Positions 18,259-27,945 of a stretch of DNA of 64,000 bases are shown here, piece after piece. The stretch comes from Mycobacterium szulgai. GTDB taxonomy: Bacteria; Actinomycetota; Actinomycetes; Mycobacteriales; Mycobacteriaceae. The DNA is taken from NCBI RefSeq assembly GCF_002116635.1, contig NZ_LQPW01000031.1, positions 124,001-188,000 on the forward strand, read 5' to 3'. Position 1 is the stretch's first letter; each line of letters opens with the position of its first letter. Under the pieces are notes generated by a model, which was not told the DNA's origin, made no database searches, and saw nothing but the letters and a program-made list of their open reading frames with translations. The position numbers and the translations under genes were made by a program.

Positions 18259-19860
18259 TCAGCCCACGGCGCGGCCGGCGCCTTCCCAGAACCGCGCGCG
18301 CACTGCTTTCTTGTCCGGCTTGCCCAGTCCGGTCAACGGCAGCGAGTCGACCACCACCACCCGCTTGGGTGACTGCACGGAGCCCTTGCGGTCCTTGACC
18401 GCGGCCTGGATCTCGGCGGTCATCGCGGCGACGGCGGCGTCGTCGCGCGCGGCATCGGCACGCAAGACCACCACGGCCGTGACGGCCTCGCCCCACTTCT
18501 CGTCCGGCGCGCCGACCACACACACCTGGGCAACCGCAGCGTGCTCGGCGACGACGTCCTCGACCTCGCGCGGGAACACGTTGAAACCGCCGGTAACGAT
18601 CATGTCCTTGACCCGGTCGACGATGTAGTAGAAACCGTCCTCGTCCTCACGGGCCATGTCCCCGGTGTGCAGCCAGCCGTCCTTGAATGTGTCGGCAGTG
18701 GCTTCCGGCAAATTCCAGTAGCCGCCGGCCAAAAGCGGCCCGCTGACACAGATTTCGCCCGGCTCGCCCTGCGGCACCGGTTTGCCGTCCTCACCGAGCA
18801 GCGCCACCCGCGCGAACAGCGTCGGGCGCCCGCACGACGTCAGCCGCTTCTCGTCGTGATCTGCCTTGGGCAGATAGGTGATCACCATCGGCGCCTCGGA
18901 CTGCCCGTAGTACTGGGCGAAGATCGGGCCGAATCGCCGGATCGCCTCGGCCAGGCGCACCGGGTTGATCGCCGAAGCGCCGTAGTACACCGTCTCCAGC
19001 GACGACAGGTCGCGGGTATGCGAATCCGGGTGGTCCATTAAGGCGTACAGCATCGACGGCACCAGCATGGTAGCCGTAATGCGTTGCTCCTCAATGATTC
19101 TCAATACCTCGCCTGGGTCGAACTTGGCCAGCACGATCATCTCGCCGCCCTTGATCAGGGTGGGAGTGAAGAACGCCGCGCCGGCATGCGAGAGCGGGGT
19201 ACACATCAGGAACCGCGGGTTGGCCGGCCATTCCCATTCGGCGAGCTGGATCGAGGTCATGGTCGAAATCGACTGGGCGGTACCCATCACCCCCTTGGGT
19301 TTTCCGGTGGTGCCGCCGGTGTAGGTCAGGCCGATCACCTGGTTCGGCGGCAGATCGGCGGCCACCAGCGGCTGCGGCTGGTATTTGGCCGCCTCGGCGG
19401 ACAGATCAATCGCCACGTCTTTCAAAGCATCCGGCACCGGCCCGATGGTCAGGATCTGCTTGAGCGAGTCCACCTTCTCCAGCAGCCCCAGCGCCCGCTC
19501 GACGAACATCGGGTTGGGGTCGATGATCAGCGAGCTGATACCGGCGTCGGAAAGCACATAGGCATGGTCGTCCAGCGAGCCAAGCGGGTGCAGGGCGGTG
19601 CGCCGATAACCCCGCGCCTGGCCCGCGCCGATGATCATCAGCACCTCGGGACGGTTGAGTGACAGCAGGCCGACCGCGACCCCCGTGCCGGCGCCCAGTG
19701 CCTCGAAGGCCTGGATGTATTGGCTGATCCGCTCGGCCAGCTGACCTCCCGTCAAGGTGGTATCGCCCAGGAACAGCACCGGCTTGTTCTTGTGGCGTTT
19801 GAGCGCGCCCACCAGCAGGTGTCCGTTGTGGGTCGGGTTGCGCAGCAGCTCGTCACTCAT
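18259..19860 (-). CDS. fadD8: Fatty-acid--CoA ligase FadD8
   Basis: 533-aa acyl-CoA synthetase. Motifs are YTGGTTGKPKGVMG (P-loop, about 195-208), YYGQSEAPM (adenine), WLHTGDMAREDEDGF (Asp for ribose) and C-terminal LPLTGLGKPDKKAVR with the catalytic Lys. The ATG at 19860 lies 6 nt after a TAGTCT hexamer (complement of 19867-19872), a canonical leaderless promoter. Chain-length specificity cannot be read from sequence. The assignment to FadD8 rests on synteny (Rv0551c, upstream of Rv0552). Confidence 0.9.
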   Translation of the reverse strand: MSDELLRNPTHNGHLLVGALKRHKNKPVLFLGDTTLTGGQLAERISQYIQAFEALGAGTGVAVGLLSLNRPEVLMIIGAGQARGYRRTALHPLGSLDDHAYVLSDAGISSLIIDPNPMFVERALGLLEKVDSLKQILTIGPVPDALKDVAIDLSAEAAKYQPQPLVAADLPPNQVIGLTYTGGTTGKPKGVMGTAQSISTMTSIQLAEWEWPANPRFLMCTPLSHAGAAFFTPTLIKGGEMIVLAKFDPGEVLRIIEEQRITATMLVPSMLYALMDHPDSHTRDLSSLETVYYGASAINPVRLAEAIRRFGPIFAQYYGQSEAPMVITYLPKADHDEKRLTSCGRPTLFARVALLGEDGKPVPQGEPGEICVSGPLLAGGYWNLPEATADTFKDGWLHTGDMAREDEDGFYYIVDRVKDMIVTGGFNVFPREVEDVVAEHAAVAQVCVVGAPDEKWGEAVTAVVVLRADAARDDAAVAAMTAEIQAAVKDRKGSVQSPKRVVVVDSLPLTGLGKPDKKAVRARFWEGAGRAVG

Positions 19861-19930
19861 AGCCCAAGACTAGAACGTGTTGCAGTTTGCGTCAGCAACC
19901 CCCTTGACCACCCCAAGCCACGTGCCCTCG

Positions 19931-20035
19931 AATTGTGGCGACCCGCTTCGTCCGGCTCCGCCGCCCTCGCGATCGCCACGTGCCTGAATTGTGGCGACCC
20001 GCTTCGTCCGGCTCCGCCGCCCTCGCGATCGCCAC
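19931..20035. repeat. Two direct copies of a 49-bp intergenic repeat
   Basis: Two identical 49-bp copies (19931-19979 and 19987-20035; period 56) starting aattgtggcgacccgcttcg and ending cctcgcgatcgccac. Each copy is bounded by an inverted pair (gtggcga ... tcgccac), so each can form a stem-loop. They fill most of the gap between the divergent genes fadD8 and the Rv0552-like gene. The second copy ends one base before the TAGGAT hexamer (20036-20041) that probably serves the Rv0552-like gene. Related GC-rich units may be scattered elsewhere in mycobacterial genomes; I could not check. Confidence 0.85.
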
Positions 20036-20049
20036 TAGGATGCCTGGCC

Positions 20050-21654
20050 ATGGCTAATGCTGATCTCGTCATCACCGGAACCGTCCTGACCGTCGATGAT
20101 GCGCGGCCAACAGCCGAGGCGATCGCGATCGCCGACGGGCGGATCATCGCCGTCGGCGACCGCTCCGACGTCGCCGCATACGTCGGCCCCGGCACCCGGA
20201 CCATCGACCTGGGATCGGGCTGCGTCATGCCGGGTTTCGTTGAGGCGCACGGGCATCCGCTGATGGAGGCCGTCGCGCTGTCGGATCGGATCGTCGACAT
20301 CCGTCCCGTCACCGTCCGCAACCCCGACAAGGTCGTCGACGTGATCCGGCGGGAGGCTGCTCGCCGCGGGCCGGCGGGTGCCTATCTCAACGGGTGGGAC
20401 GCGCTGCTGCAGTCCGGGCTGCCCGAGCCGACGCTGGCCTGGCTCGACGACATCGCGCCCGACGGGCCGTTGGTGATCATCCACAACTCCGGGCACAAGG
20501 CCTACTTCAACAGCCACGCCGCCCGGCTCAACGGCCTGACCAGGGACACTCCCAACCCCAAGGGTGCCAGCTACGGCCGCGACGCCGACGGGAATCTCGA
20601 CGGCACCGCCGAGGAGATCGGCGCGGTGTTCCCACTGCTGGCCGCCGCCATCGAGCCCAGCGACTACCCGGGGATGCTGCGCGAAGAGTGCGCCCGGCTC
20701 AACCGTGCCGGGCTGACGACCTGTTCGGAGATGGCTTTCGATCCCGCGTTCCGTTCGATTGTGGACCAGCTGCACGAGGAGCTGACGGTTCGGCTGCGCA
20801 CCTACGAGATCTCCAATGCGCAGATGTCCACCGACGCCACCCCCGGCCAGGGCGATGACATGCTGCGCCAGGTCGGCATCAAGATCTGGGTAGACGGCTC
20901 GCCATGGATCGGCAACATCGCACTGTCGTTTCCTTATCTGGACACCACGGCCACCCGCGCCGCCGGTATCACGCCCGGCTCCTGCGGCTGCGCCAACTAC
21001 ACCCGCGAACAGCTGACCGAAATCGTGGGCGCCTACTTCCCATTGGGCTGGCCGATCGCCTGTCACGTGCAGGGCGATGCCGGCGTCGACACCATTCTCG
21101 ACGTGTACGAGCAAGCGCTGCAAGACAATCCGCGCGACGACCACCGGCTGCGGCTCGAACACGTCGGTGCGATTCGGCCCGACCAACTCAAGCGTGCCGT
21201 CGAACTCGGAGTCACCTGCAGCATCTTCGTCGACCAGATCCACTACTGGGGTGATGTGATCGTCGACGGGTTATTCGGCGAAGAGCGTGGGTCGCGCTGG
21301 ATGCCGGCCGGGTCCGCGGTGGCCGCCGGTATGCGGATCTCGCTGCACAACGATCCGCCGGTCACCCCCGAAGAGCCGCTGCGCAACATCAGCGTGGCCG
21401 CGACGCGTATGGCCCCGAGCGGGCGCGTGCTCGCACCGGAAGAGCGCTTGACCGTCGAACAGGCCATTCGCGCGCAGACCATCGATGCGGCCTGGCAGTT
21501 GTTCGCCGACGACGTGGTCGGCTCGCTTGAGGTCGGCAAGTACGCGGACCTGGTGGTGCTGTCGGCCGATCCGCGGGCGGTGCCGCCCGAGGAGATCGCC
21601 GATCTGGAGATTCGCGCGACCTTCTTGGCAGGGCGCCAGGTTTACCGGCAATGA
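20050..21654 (+). CDS. Metal-dependent amidohydrolase (Rv0552-like)
   Basis: 534 aa, YtcJ/amidohydrolase-3 type. Features: ADLVITGTVLTVDDARP, VMPGFVEAHGHPLME (HxH-type metal ligands), HNSGHKAYFNSHAA, then IACHVQGDAG, LRLEHVGAIRP and SLHNDPPVTPEEPL (Asp/His of the site), and the C-terminal GSLEVGKYADLVVLSADP composite-domain motif. ATG at 20050 is 8 nt after TAGGAT. It overlaps menC by 4 bp (ATGA), so it is co-translated with it. Substrate unknown; no evidence ties it chemically to menaquinone. Confidence 0.88.
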   Translation: MANADLVITGTVLTVDDARPTAEAIAIADGRIIAVGDRSDVAAYVGPGTRTIDLGSGCVMPGFVEAHGHPLMEAVALSDRIVDIRPVTVRNPDKVVDVIRREAARRGPAGAYLNGWDALLQSGLPEPTLAWLDDIAPDGPLVIIHNSGHKAYFNSHAARLNGLTRDTPNPKGASYGRDADGNLDGTAEEIGAVFPLLAAAIEPSDYPGMLREECARLNRAGLTTCSEMAFDPAFRSIVDQLHEELTVRLRTYEISNAQMSTDATPGQGDDMLRQVGIKIWVDGSPWIGNIALSFPYLDTTATRAAGITPGSCGCANYTREQLTEIVGAYFPLGWPIACHVQGDAGVDTILDVYEQALQDNPRDDHRLRLEHVGAIRPDQLKRAVELGVTCSIFVDQIHYWGDVIVDGLFGEERGSRWMPAGSAVAAGMRISLHNDPPVTPEEPLRNISVAATRMAPSGRVLAPEERLTVEQAIRAQTIDAAWQLFADDVVGSLEVGKYADLVVLSADPRAVPPEEIADLEIRATFLAGRQVYRQ

Positions 21655-22610
21655 CACGCCCCCCGCTGGCCGAGCTACTGGACCGGCTGCACGTCGTGGC
21701 ACTGCCGATGCGGGTGCGCTTCCGCGGCATCACCACCCGCGAAGTCGCGTTGATCCAGGGCCCGGCCGGCTGGGGCGAGTTCGGTGCGTTCGAGGAGTAT
21801 GAGCCCGCAGAAGCCGCGCACTGGCTCGCCTCAGGCATCGAGGCCGCCTACACCCAGCCACCGCCGCTGCGGCGCGACCGCATCCCGGTCAACGCCACGG
21901 TCCCCGCCGTGAGCGCCGCCCAGGTACCTGAGGTGCTCGCCCGATTTCCCGGAGCCCGCACCGCCAAGGTCAAAGTCGCCGAGCCTGGGCAGACTCTGGC
22001 CGACGACGTCGACCGCGTCAACGCCGTGCGCGCACACGTGCAGACCGTACGGGTGGACGCGAATGGGGGCTGGGACCTGGACGAGGCAGTGCAGGCCGCC
22101 GTCGCTTTGACCGCCGACGGCCCGCTCGAGTACCTCGAACAGCCCTGCGCCACCGTCGGCGAACTCGCCGAACTCCGGCGGCGGATCGACGTGCCGATCG
22201 CTGCGGACGAAAGCATCCGCAAGGCCGACGACCCGTTGGCCGTCGTGCGTGCCGGGGCCGCCGATATAGCGGTGCTGAAAGTGGCGCCGCTGGGCGGGGT
22301 TGGTGCGCTGCTGGGCATCGCGGCGCAGATCGACATCCCGGTGGTGGTCTCCAGTGCACTCGACTCGGCCGTCGGCATCAGCGCCGGGCTCACCGCCGCC
22401 GCGGCCCTGCCGGAACTCCACCACGCGTGTGGCCTGGGCACCGGCCGGTTGTTCGTCGAAGACGTCGTCCCGGCCGTGGTGCCCGTCGGCGGCAGCCTGC
22501 CGGTCGGGCCGGTGGCACCCGATCCCGCGCGGGTGCAGACGCTGGCCGCGCCGCCGGACCGTCGGCAGTGGTGGATCGATCGGGTCAGGGCGTGCTATCG
22601 GCTGCTGTAG
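21651..22610 (+). CDS. menC: O-succinylbenzoate synthase
   Basis: 319-aa enolase-superfamily enzyme that dehydrates SHCHC to o-succinylbenzoate. Active-site residues are visible in order: KVKVAE (Lys106/Lys108), VDANGGW (metal Asp136), EQPC (metal Glu163), AADES (metal Asp186) and VLKVAPLGG (Lys210). The length is typical of the short MenC type. Start and stop overlaps (ATGA with the amidohydrolase; bpoC begins 10 bp later) place it in a run continuing to menD and Rv0556. Confidence 0.93.
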   Translation: MTRPPLAELLDRLHVVALPMRVRFRGITTREVALIQGPAGWGEFGAFEEYEPAEAAHWLASGIEAAYTQPPPLRRDRIPVNATVPAVSAAQVPEVLARFPGARTAKVKVAEPGQTLADDVDRVNAVRAHVQTVRVDANGGWDLDEAVQAAVALTADGPLEYLEQPCATVGELAELRRRIDVPIAADESIRKADDPLAVVRAGAADIAVLKVAPLGGVGALLGIAAQIDIPVVVSSALDSAVGISAGLTAAAALPELHHACGLGTGRLFVEDVVPAVVPVGGSLPVGPVAPDPARVQTLAAPPDRRQWWIDRVRACYRLL

Positions 22611-22620
22611 CGTCTCTCGG

Positions 22621-23412
22621 GTGATCAACCTGGCTTACGAAGACCGTGGCAGCGGGGACCCAGTGCTCTTCATCTCGGGCCACGGCGGCCCCGGACGCAC
22701 CTGGCATCCACACCAACTCCCGGCATTCCTGGCGGCCGGATATCGCGTCATCACCTTCGACAACCGCGGCATCGGCGCAACCGAAAACGCCGAGGGCTTC
22801 ACCACCCAAACCATGGTCAACGACACGGCGGCGATCATCGAATCACTCGGCATCGCCCCGGTGCGCATCGTCGGGGTCTCGATGGGTTCGTTCATCGCGC
22901 AGGAACTCATGGTGGTGCGTCCCGAGTTGGTCCACTCCGCGGTGCTGATGGCCACCCGCGGCCGGCTGGACCGCAGCCGCCAGTTCTTCCGCAAGGCCGA
23001 GGAAGACCTCTATGCCGCCGGTCTTTCGCTGCCCGACTCGTTCGACGCGAAAGTTCGTATGATGGAGAACTTTTCACCCAAGACGTTGAACGATGACAAC
23101 GCCGCCGCGGACTGGATCGCGATGTTCACCATGTGGCCGACCAAATACACCCCGGGCTTTTATGCCCAGCTGGAAGTGTCGCCGACCACCAACCGGCTGC
23201 CGGCCTACCGCAACATCGCCGCACCGGTGCTGGTGATCGGCTTCGCTGACGACATGGTGACCCCGCCCTATTTGGGACGTGAGGTCGCCGACGCCCTGCC
23301 CAACGGGCGCTACCTGCAGATACCCGACGCAGGCCACCTCGGCTTCTTCGAACGGCCGGAGCCCGTCAACGCCGCCATGCTGAAGTTCTTCAGCCTCGCC
23401 AATACGCAGTGA
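22621..23412 (+). CDS. bpoC: Alpha/beta hydrolase BpoC (Rv0554-like, candidate MenH)
   Basis: 263 aa from a GTG at 22621 ([14 protein letters not shown]). Nucleophile elbow GVSMGS (Ser87), acid in [10 protein letters not shown] (Asp210/211) and His239 in [12 protein letters not shown] form the triad. The name 'bromoperoxidase' is historical. Its place between menC and menD matches MenH (SHCHC synthase) in other bacteria. However, I recall that the M. tuberculosis protein was tested and SHCHC synthase activity was not demonstrated, so the menaquinone role remains positional. Confidence 0.87.
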   Translation: MINLAYEDRGSGDPVLFISGHGGPGRTWHPHQLPAFLAAGYRVITFDNRGIGATENAEGFTTQTMVNDTAAIIESLGIAPVRIVGVSMGSFIAQELMVVRPELVHSAVLMATRGRLDRSRQFFRKAEEDLYAAGLSLPDSFDAKVRMMENFSPKTLNDDNAAADWIAMFTMWPTKYTPGFYAQLEVSPTTNRLPAYRNIAAPVLVIGFADDMVTPPYLGREVADALPNGRYLQIPDAGHLGFFERPEPVNAAMLKFFSLANTQ

Positions 23413-23437
23413 TCGGGCGCTGTGCCACCCTGTACTG

Positions 23438-25072
23438 ATGAACCCGTCGACGACTCAAGCGCGCGTCGTCGTTGACGAGCTGATCCGCGGCGGCGTCCGC
23501 GACGTGGTGTTATGCCCCGGTTCGCGGAACGCGCCGCTGGCCTTCGCGCTGCAGGACGCCGACCGGGCCGGCCGAATCCGGTTGCACGTGCGCATCGATG
23601 AACGTACCGCCGGCTACCTGGCCATCGGTCTGGCCATCGGGGCACCCAACAAATCTGCGCCGGTGTGTATCGCGATGACGTCGGGCACCGCGGTGGCCAA
23701 CCTGGGCCCGGCGGTGGTGGAAGCCAACTACGCCCGGGTTCCGCTGATCGTGCTTTCGGCCAACCGGCCCTACGAACTGCTAGGCACCGGGGCCAACCAG
23801 ACCATGGAGCAATTGGGTTATTTCGGCTCGCAGGTGCGCGCCACCATCAGCCTGGGTCTGGCCGAGAATGCGCCCGAGCGGCTGGCTGCCCACAACGCGA
23901 CCTGGCGCTCGGCCACCTGCCGAGTCTTGGCCGCTGCCACCGGTTCTCGCACCGCGAACGCCGGCCCGGTGCACTTCGACATCCCGTTGCGCGAACCGCT
24001 GGTGCCCGACCCCGAACCGCACGGCGCCGGCACGCCCGACGGCCGGCCCAGCGGTAGGCCGTGGACTTATACGCCGCCGGTCACCTTCGATCAGCCGCTG
24101 GACATCGACCTGTCCGCGGACACAGTCGTCATCGCCGGGCATGGCGCGGGCGTACATCCCAACCTGGCGGAATTACCGACCGTCGCCGAGCCGACGGCAC
24201 CCGCTGGTGCGAATCCGCTGCATCCGCTGGCGCTGCCTCTGTTGCGCCCTCAGCAGGTGATCATGCTGGGCCGGCCGACGCTGCACCGACCGGTATCGGC
24301 CCTGCTGGCCGATCCCAAAGTGCCGGTGTATGCGCTGACCACCGGGCCGCGCTGGCCGGATGTCTCGGGCAACTCACAAGCCACCGGTACGCGGGCGGTT
24401 ACCACCGGGAAACCCGAACAGGCTTGGCTGCACCGCTGCGCGGAGGTGAACGAGCATGCGCTGCGCGCGGTGCGCTCCCAGCTCGCGGCGCATCCGCTGA
24501 CCACCGGCCTGCACGTGGCCGCGGCCGTGGCGGACGCGCTGCGCCCGGGCGACCAGCTGGTGCTCGGCGCGTCGAACCCGGTTCGCGATGCGGCACTGGT
24601 GGGGCTGGACACGCACGGTATCCAGGTGCGGTCCAATCGCGGCGTGGCCGGTATCGACGGCACAGTGTCGACCGCCATCGGGGCGGCCCTGGCTCATCAG
24701 GGGCGCACGATCGCGCTGATCGGCGACCTGACTTTCGTCCACGACAGCTCCGGGCTGCTGATCGGTCCCACCGAGCCGACGCCGCGACAGCTCACCATCG
24801 TGGTCTCCAACGACAACGGCGGCGGCATCTTCGAACTGCTCGAGCAGGGCGACCCGCGGTTCTCCGACGTCTCGTCGCGGGTTTTCGGCACCCCGCACGA
24901 CGTCGATGTGGGGGCACTGTGTCGCGCTTACCACGTGGAGAGCCGGCAGATCGAAGCCGACGAGCTGGCCACCGCGCTGGCCGAACCCGGTGCCGGCATG
25001 CGGGTGCTGGAGGTCAAAGCCGACCGGTCCTCCCTGCGTCAGCTGCATGCCGCTATCAAAGCGGCCCTATGA
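23438..25072 (+). CDS. menD: 2-succinyl-5-enolpyruvyl-6-hydroxy-3-cyclohexene-1-carboxylate synthase
   Basis: 544-aa thiamine-diphosphate enzyme that joins isochorismate and 2-oxoglutarate, the first committed menaquinone step. N-terminal [16 protein letters not shown] and [15 protein letters not shown] (catalytic Glu) belong to the PYR domain. The PP domain holds [20 protein letters not shown] and the cofactor motif [13 protein letters not shown]...NDNGGGIF (about 429-463). ATG start 25 bp after bpoC. The M. tuberculosis enzyme is feedback-inhibited by DHNA through an arginine cage; several Arg residues are present here but I did not map them. Confidence 0.94.
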   Translation: MNPSTTQARVVVDELIRGGVRDVVLCPGSRNAPLAFALQDADRAGRIRLHVRIDERTAGYLAIGLAIGAPNKSAPVCIAMTSGTAVANLGPAVVEANYARVPLIVLSANRPYELLGTGANQTMEQLGYFGSQVRATISLGLAENAPERLAAHNATWRSATCRVLAAATGSRTANAGPVHFDIPLREPLVPDPEPHGAGTPDGRPSGRPWTYTPPVTFDQPLDIDLSADTVVIAGHGAGVHPNLAELPTVAEPTAPAGANPLHPLALPLLRPQQVIMLGRPTLHRPVSALLADPKVPVYALTTGPRWPDVSGNSQATGTRAVTTGKPEQAWLHRCAEVNEHALRAVRSQLAAHPLTTGLHVAAAVADALRPGDQLVLGASNPVRDAALVGLDTHGIQVRSNRGVAGIDGTVSTAIGAALAHQGRTIALIGDLTFVHDSSGLLIGPTEPTPRQLTIVVSNDNGGGIFELLEQGDPRFSDVSSRVFGTPHDVDVGALCRAYHVESRQIEADELATALAEPGAGMRVLEVKADRSSLRQLHAAIKAAL

Positions 25073-25557
25073 TTTCGCCGAAACGGTTGCTGCGCATCCT
25101 GATTCACGGCACTAATGCAGATTTTCCGGACACCCGGGCCCGGATCGTGGTGAGGTGGGTGCGAATCGCGATTCTGGTGGTGACGGCGCTGGTGACGCTG
25201 CAGTCGGTGTTGCTGGTGGCCGGTGCCTGGCGCGATGACCTGGCGATCGAGAGCAATATGGGCGTCGCGCAGGCTGAGGTGCTCAGTGCCGGGCCGCGGC
25301 GCTCGACCATCGAGTTCGTCACTCCCGAGCGGGTCACCTACCGGCCCGAACTCGGTGTGTTGTATCCGTCCGAGCTGGCCACCGGCATGCGGATCTATGT
25401 CGAATACAACAAGAAGGACCCCAACCTGGTGCGGGTGCAGCACCGCAACGCCGGGCTGGCGATCATTCCCGCGGGGTCCATCGCGGTGGTTGCGTGGCTG
25501 GCCGCCACGGTCGCGCTGGTCGGGTTGGCGTTGCTGGACAAACGGCTCAATCACTAG
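25069..25557 (+). CDS. Two-helix membrane protein, DUF3592-like (Rv0556-like)
   Basis: 162 aa. Transmembrane helices at about 28-48 and 127-150 bracket an extracytoplasmic beta-rich domain ([23 protein letters not shown]...[25 protein letters not shown]), the DUF3592 arrangement. ATG at 25069 overlaps the menD stop by 4 bp (ATGA), so the two are translated together. Function unknown; conserved coupling to menD makes a quinone- or membrane-related role plausible. Confidence 0.84.
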   Translation: MISPKRLLRILIHGTNADFPDTRARIVVRWVRIAILVVTALVTLQSVLLVAGAWRDDLAIESNMGVAQAEVLSAGPRRSTIEFVTPERVTYRPELGVLYPSELATGMRIYVEYNKKDPNLVRVQHRNAGLAIIPAGSIAVVAWLAATVALVGLALLDKRLNH

Positions 25558-25619
25558 ATTTCGCGTCGCGTACGCCCGCCGGCAACCTTTGCGACAGTCG
25601 CCGCTGACACTGTGGTGGC

Positions 25620-26765
25620 GTGCGCGTGGCGATCGTCGCAGAGTCGTTCCTGCCCAACGTCAACGGTGTCAGCAACTCGGTGGTGCGGATACTCGAGCAT
25701 CTACGCCGCACCGGTCACGAGGCCCTCGTCATCGCGCCGGATGCCCCGCCGGGGCAACCCCGTGCCGAACGACTGCACGACGGCGTCCGGGTGCACCGGG
25801 CGCCGTCGCGGATGTTCCCCAAAGTCACCACACTGCCGCTGGGGGTACCGACTCCGCGGCTGCTTCGGGTGCTGCGCGGATTCGATCCCGACGTAGTGCA
25901 TTTGGCATCCCCGGCGTTGCTCGGCTACGGCGGCGTGCGCGCCGCGCGCCGCCTCGGCGTCCCCACTGTCGCCGTATATCAAACGGACGTACCGGGTTTC
26001 GCGGCCAGCTACGGAATTCCGATGACCGAGCGGGCCGCGTGGGCCTGGTTCCGGCATCTGCACGGTCTGGCCGACCGTACCCTGGCCCCGTCCACCTCGA
26101 CCATGGAAACGCTTGTTAACCAAGGGATTCCGCGATTGCACCGGTGGGCGCGTGGGGTCGACCTGATCCGGTTCGCGCCGTCGGCACGCGACGAGGCGTT
26201 GCGGCGGCGGTGGTCGCCGTACGGCAAGCCGATCGTGGGGTTCGTCGGCCGGCTGGCGCCCGAGAAGCATGTCGATCGGCTCGCGGTGCTCGCCGCGACG
26301 GGCGCGCTGCAGCTGGTCATCGTCGGCGACGGAATCGACCAGCGCAAGCTGCAATCATTGATGCCCACAGCGGTTTTCACGGGTGCGCTGTATGGCGTTG
26401 AGCTCGCCACGGCGTACGCCAGCATGGACGTTTTCGTGCATCCCGGTGAGCACGAGACGTTTTGTCAGGTCGTGCAGGAAGCGCTGGCGTCGGGGCTGCC
26501 GGTGATCGCCCCCGACGCCGGCGGCCCGCGCGATCTGGTCGCCCCGCAGCGCACCGGGTTGCTGTTGCCCGTCTCGCAGTTCGAAGCATTGCTGCCGGCA
26601 GCGGTCGCGCACTTGATCGACGAGCGCGACCGGTACTCGCCGGCGGCCCGGCGTAGTGTGCTGGGCCGCGGCTGGACGGTGATCTGCGACGAGCTGATGG
26701 GCCACTACGAAGCGGTCATGTCCGACCCCGGTCGGGCCGGGACGTCCTGGCCCAGATACGCCTGA
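25620..26765 (+). CDS. mgtA: GDP-mannose-dependent alpha-mannosyltransferase MgtA
   Basis: 381-aa GT4-family, GT-B fold enzyme. N-terminal [34 protein letters not shown] and [10 protein letters not shown] are typical of this clade. The C-domain has [16 protein letters not shown] and the EX7E region [29 protein letters not shown] that binds the nucleotide sugar. In M. tuberculosis Rv0557 (formerly called PimB) mannosylates a glucuronosyl diacylglycerol and affects lipomannan-like glycolipids. GTG at 25620; no clear ribosome site. It lies 62 bp after Rv0556. Confidence 0.9.
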   Translation: MRVAIVAESFLPNVNGVSNSVVRILEHLRRTGHEALVIAPDAPPGQPRAERLHDGVRVHRAPSRMFPKVTTLPLGVPTPRLLRVLRGFDPDVVHLASPALLGYGGVRAARRLGVPTVAVYQTDVPGFAASYGIPMTERAAWAWFRHLHGLADRTLAPSTSTMETLVNQGIPRLHRWARGVDLIRFAPSARDEALRRRWSPYGKPIVGFVGRLAPEKHVDRLAVLAATGALQLVIVGDGIDQRKLQSLMPTAVFTGALYGVELATAYASMDVFVHPGEHETFCQVVQEALASGLPVIAPDAGGPRDLVAPQRTGLLLPVSQFEALLPAAVAHLIDERDRYSPAARRSVLGRGWTVICDELMGHYEAVMSDPGRAGTSWPRYA

Positions 26766-26816
26766 ACCGAACACCTCGGCGGGCATGCCATTCCCGGTTC
26801 CGCTAGCGTCGTCGTG

Positions 26817-27506
26817 GTGAGCCGCGCGGCCCTGGACAAGGACCCCCGAGACGTCGCCTCGATGTTCGACGGCGTCGCCCGCCGTTACGACTTGACCAAC
26901 ACCGTGCTGTCGTTCGGCCAGGACCGGCACTGGCGGCGTGCCACCCGATCGGCGTTGAGCATCGGGCCCGGGAAGAAGGTGCTGGATCTGGCGGCCGGGA
27001 CCGCCGTATCGACGGTGGAGTTGGCCAAGTCCGGGGCGTGGTGTGTGGCAGCCGATTTCTCCGTCGGGATGCTGGCCGCCGGCGCTGCCCGCAACGTGCC
27101 CAAGGTTGCCGGTGACGCTACCCGGCTGCCGTTTGCCGACGGGGTCTTCGATGCGGTCACCATCAGTTTCGGTCTGCGTAACGTGGTCGACCAGCAAGCC
27201 GCGCTACGCGAGATGGCCCGCGTCACCGCGCCCGGCGGGCGTTTGGTGGTGTGCGAATTCTCCACGCCCACCAATGCGCTGTTCGCGACCGCCTACAAGG
27301 AGTACCTGATGCAGGCGTTACCGAGGGTGGCGCAAACCGTATCCAGCAATCCCGAGGCGTACGTCTACCTCGCCGAGTCGATCAGGGCGTGGCCGGACCA
27401 GGAGACGCTGGCGCACCAGATTTCACAGGCCGGTTGGGCCGGGGTGCGCTGGCGGAATCTGACCGGCGGCATTGTGGCGTTGCACGCAGGCTACAAGCCG
27501 CTCTAG
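26817..27506 (+). CDS. menG: Demethylmenaquinone methyltransferase
   Basis: 229-aa UbiE/MenG-type SAM methyltransferase making menaquinone from demethylmenaquinone. N-terminal [25 protein letters not shown] is the UbiE signature; motif I is VLDLAAGTA, followed by [31 protein letters not shown] and [17 protein letters not shown] hexamer (26804-26809) lies 7 nt before the GTG at 26817. This supports that start ([10 protein letters not shown]) over the GTG one codon upstream. In M. tuberculosis the gene is often called menH (Rv0558). Confidence 0.92.
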   Translation: MSRAALDKDPRDVASMFDGVARRYDLTNTVLSFGQDRHWRRATRSALSIGPGKKVLDLAAGTAVSTVELAKSGAWCVAADFSVGMLAAGAARNVPKVAGDATRLPFADGVFDAVTISFGLRNVVDQQAALREMARVTAPGGRLVVCEFSTPTNALFATAYKEYLMQALPRVAQTVSSNPEAYVYLAESIRAWPDQETLAHQISQAGWAGVRWRNLTGGIVALHAGYKPL

Positions 27507-27853
27507 CTGTTTCCCGCTTGCTGCAGGAAGCCCACGTGCTCGGGGCAGTAGTGGTCGATCGCGGCGCCCAGGAACTGGAACGCCTGACCCTGTGTGGTGC
27601 CGCGCGGGAGGTTGTTCTGGATGAACGTCGCCGACTTGTAGGCATTGCCGTCCACGCCGCGGCTGATTCGCTCACAACTGATCTTGCCCAGCCATGCGTC
27701 GTAGTCCTGCGGCCCATAGATGCCGAAGCCGTGAATGGTGTTCATAAATGGGGCGTCGTAGTCGTCGGCCTGCGCCGGCCCGGCCAGCGCGATAGCACCT
27801 GCCAACATCGGTGTCGCCATGCCGATGACCTTGGCCAGCTTCTTGCCGTTCAT
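27503..27853 (-). CDS. Small secreted DUF732-type protein (Rv0559c-like)
   Basis: 116 aa with a Sec signal peptide [29 protein letters not shown] and a mature domain [18 protein letters not shown]...[16 protein letters not shown]...[22 protein letters not shown]. The two Cys probably form a disulfide, as in DUF732 proteins, which are abundant mycobacterial secreted proteins of unknown role. It is convergent with menG and overlaps its end by 4 bp. In M. tuberculosis the salicylate-inducible methyltransferase Rv0560c lies next; here only 92 bp separate this gene from menJ. Confidence 0.85.
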   Translation of the reverse strand: MNGKKLAKVIGMATPMLAGAIALAGPAQADDYDAPFMNTIHGFGIYGPQDYDAWLGKISCERISRGVDGNAYKSATFIQNNLPRGTTQGQAFQFLGAAIDHYCPEHVGFLQQAGNS

Positions 27854-27945
27854 TAGGTGGACTATACGCCGGGCCCGGCCTCGTCGTCTTGGGCACGTTG
27901 TCCTGAAATCCGCGCGGATGCGCCAACAACTGCCCTGGGGCGCGC

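Noticed and set aside
19720..20049. Upstream start of the amidohydrolase inside fadD8
   Set aside because: The extra residues match nothing, run antisense through fadD8 and through the 49-bp repeats; ATG 20050 follows a good -10 box.
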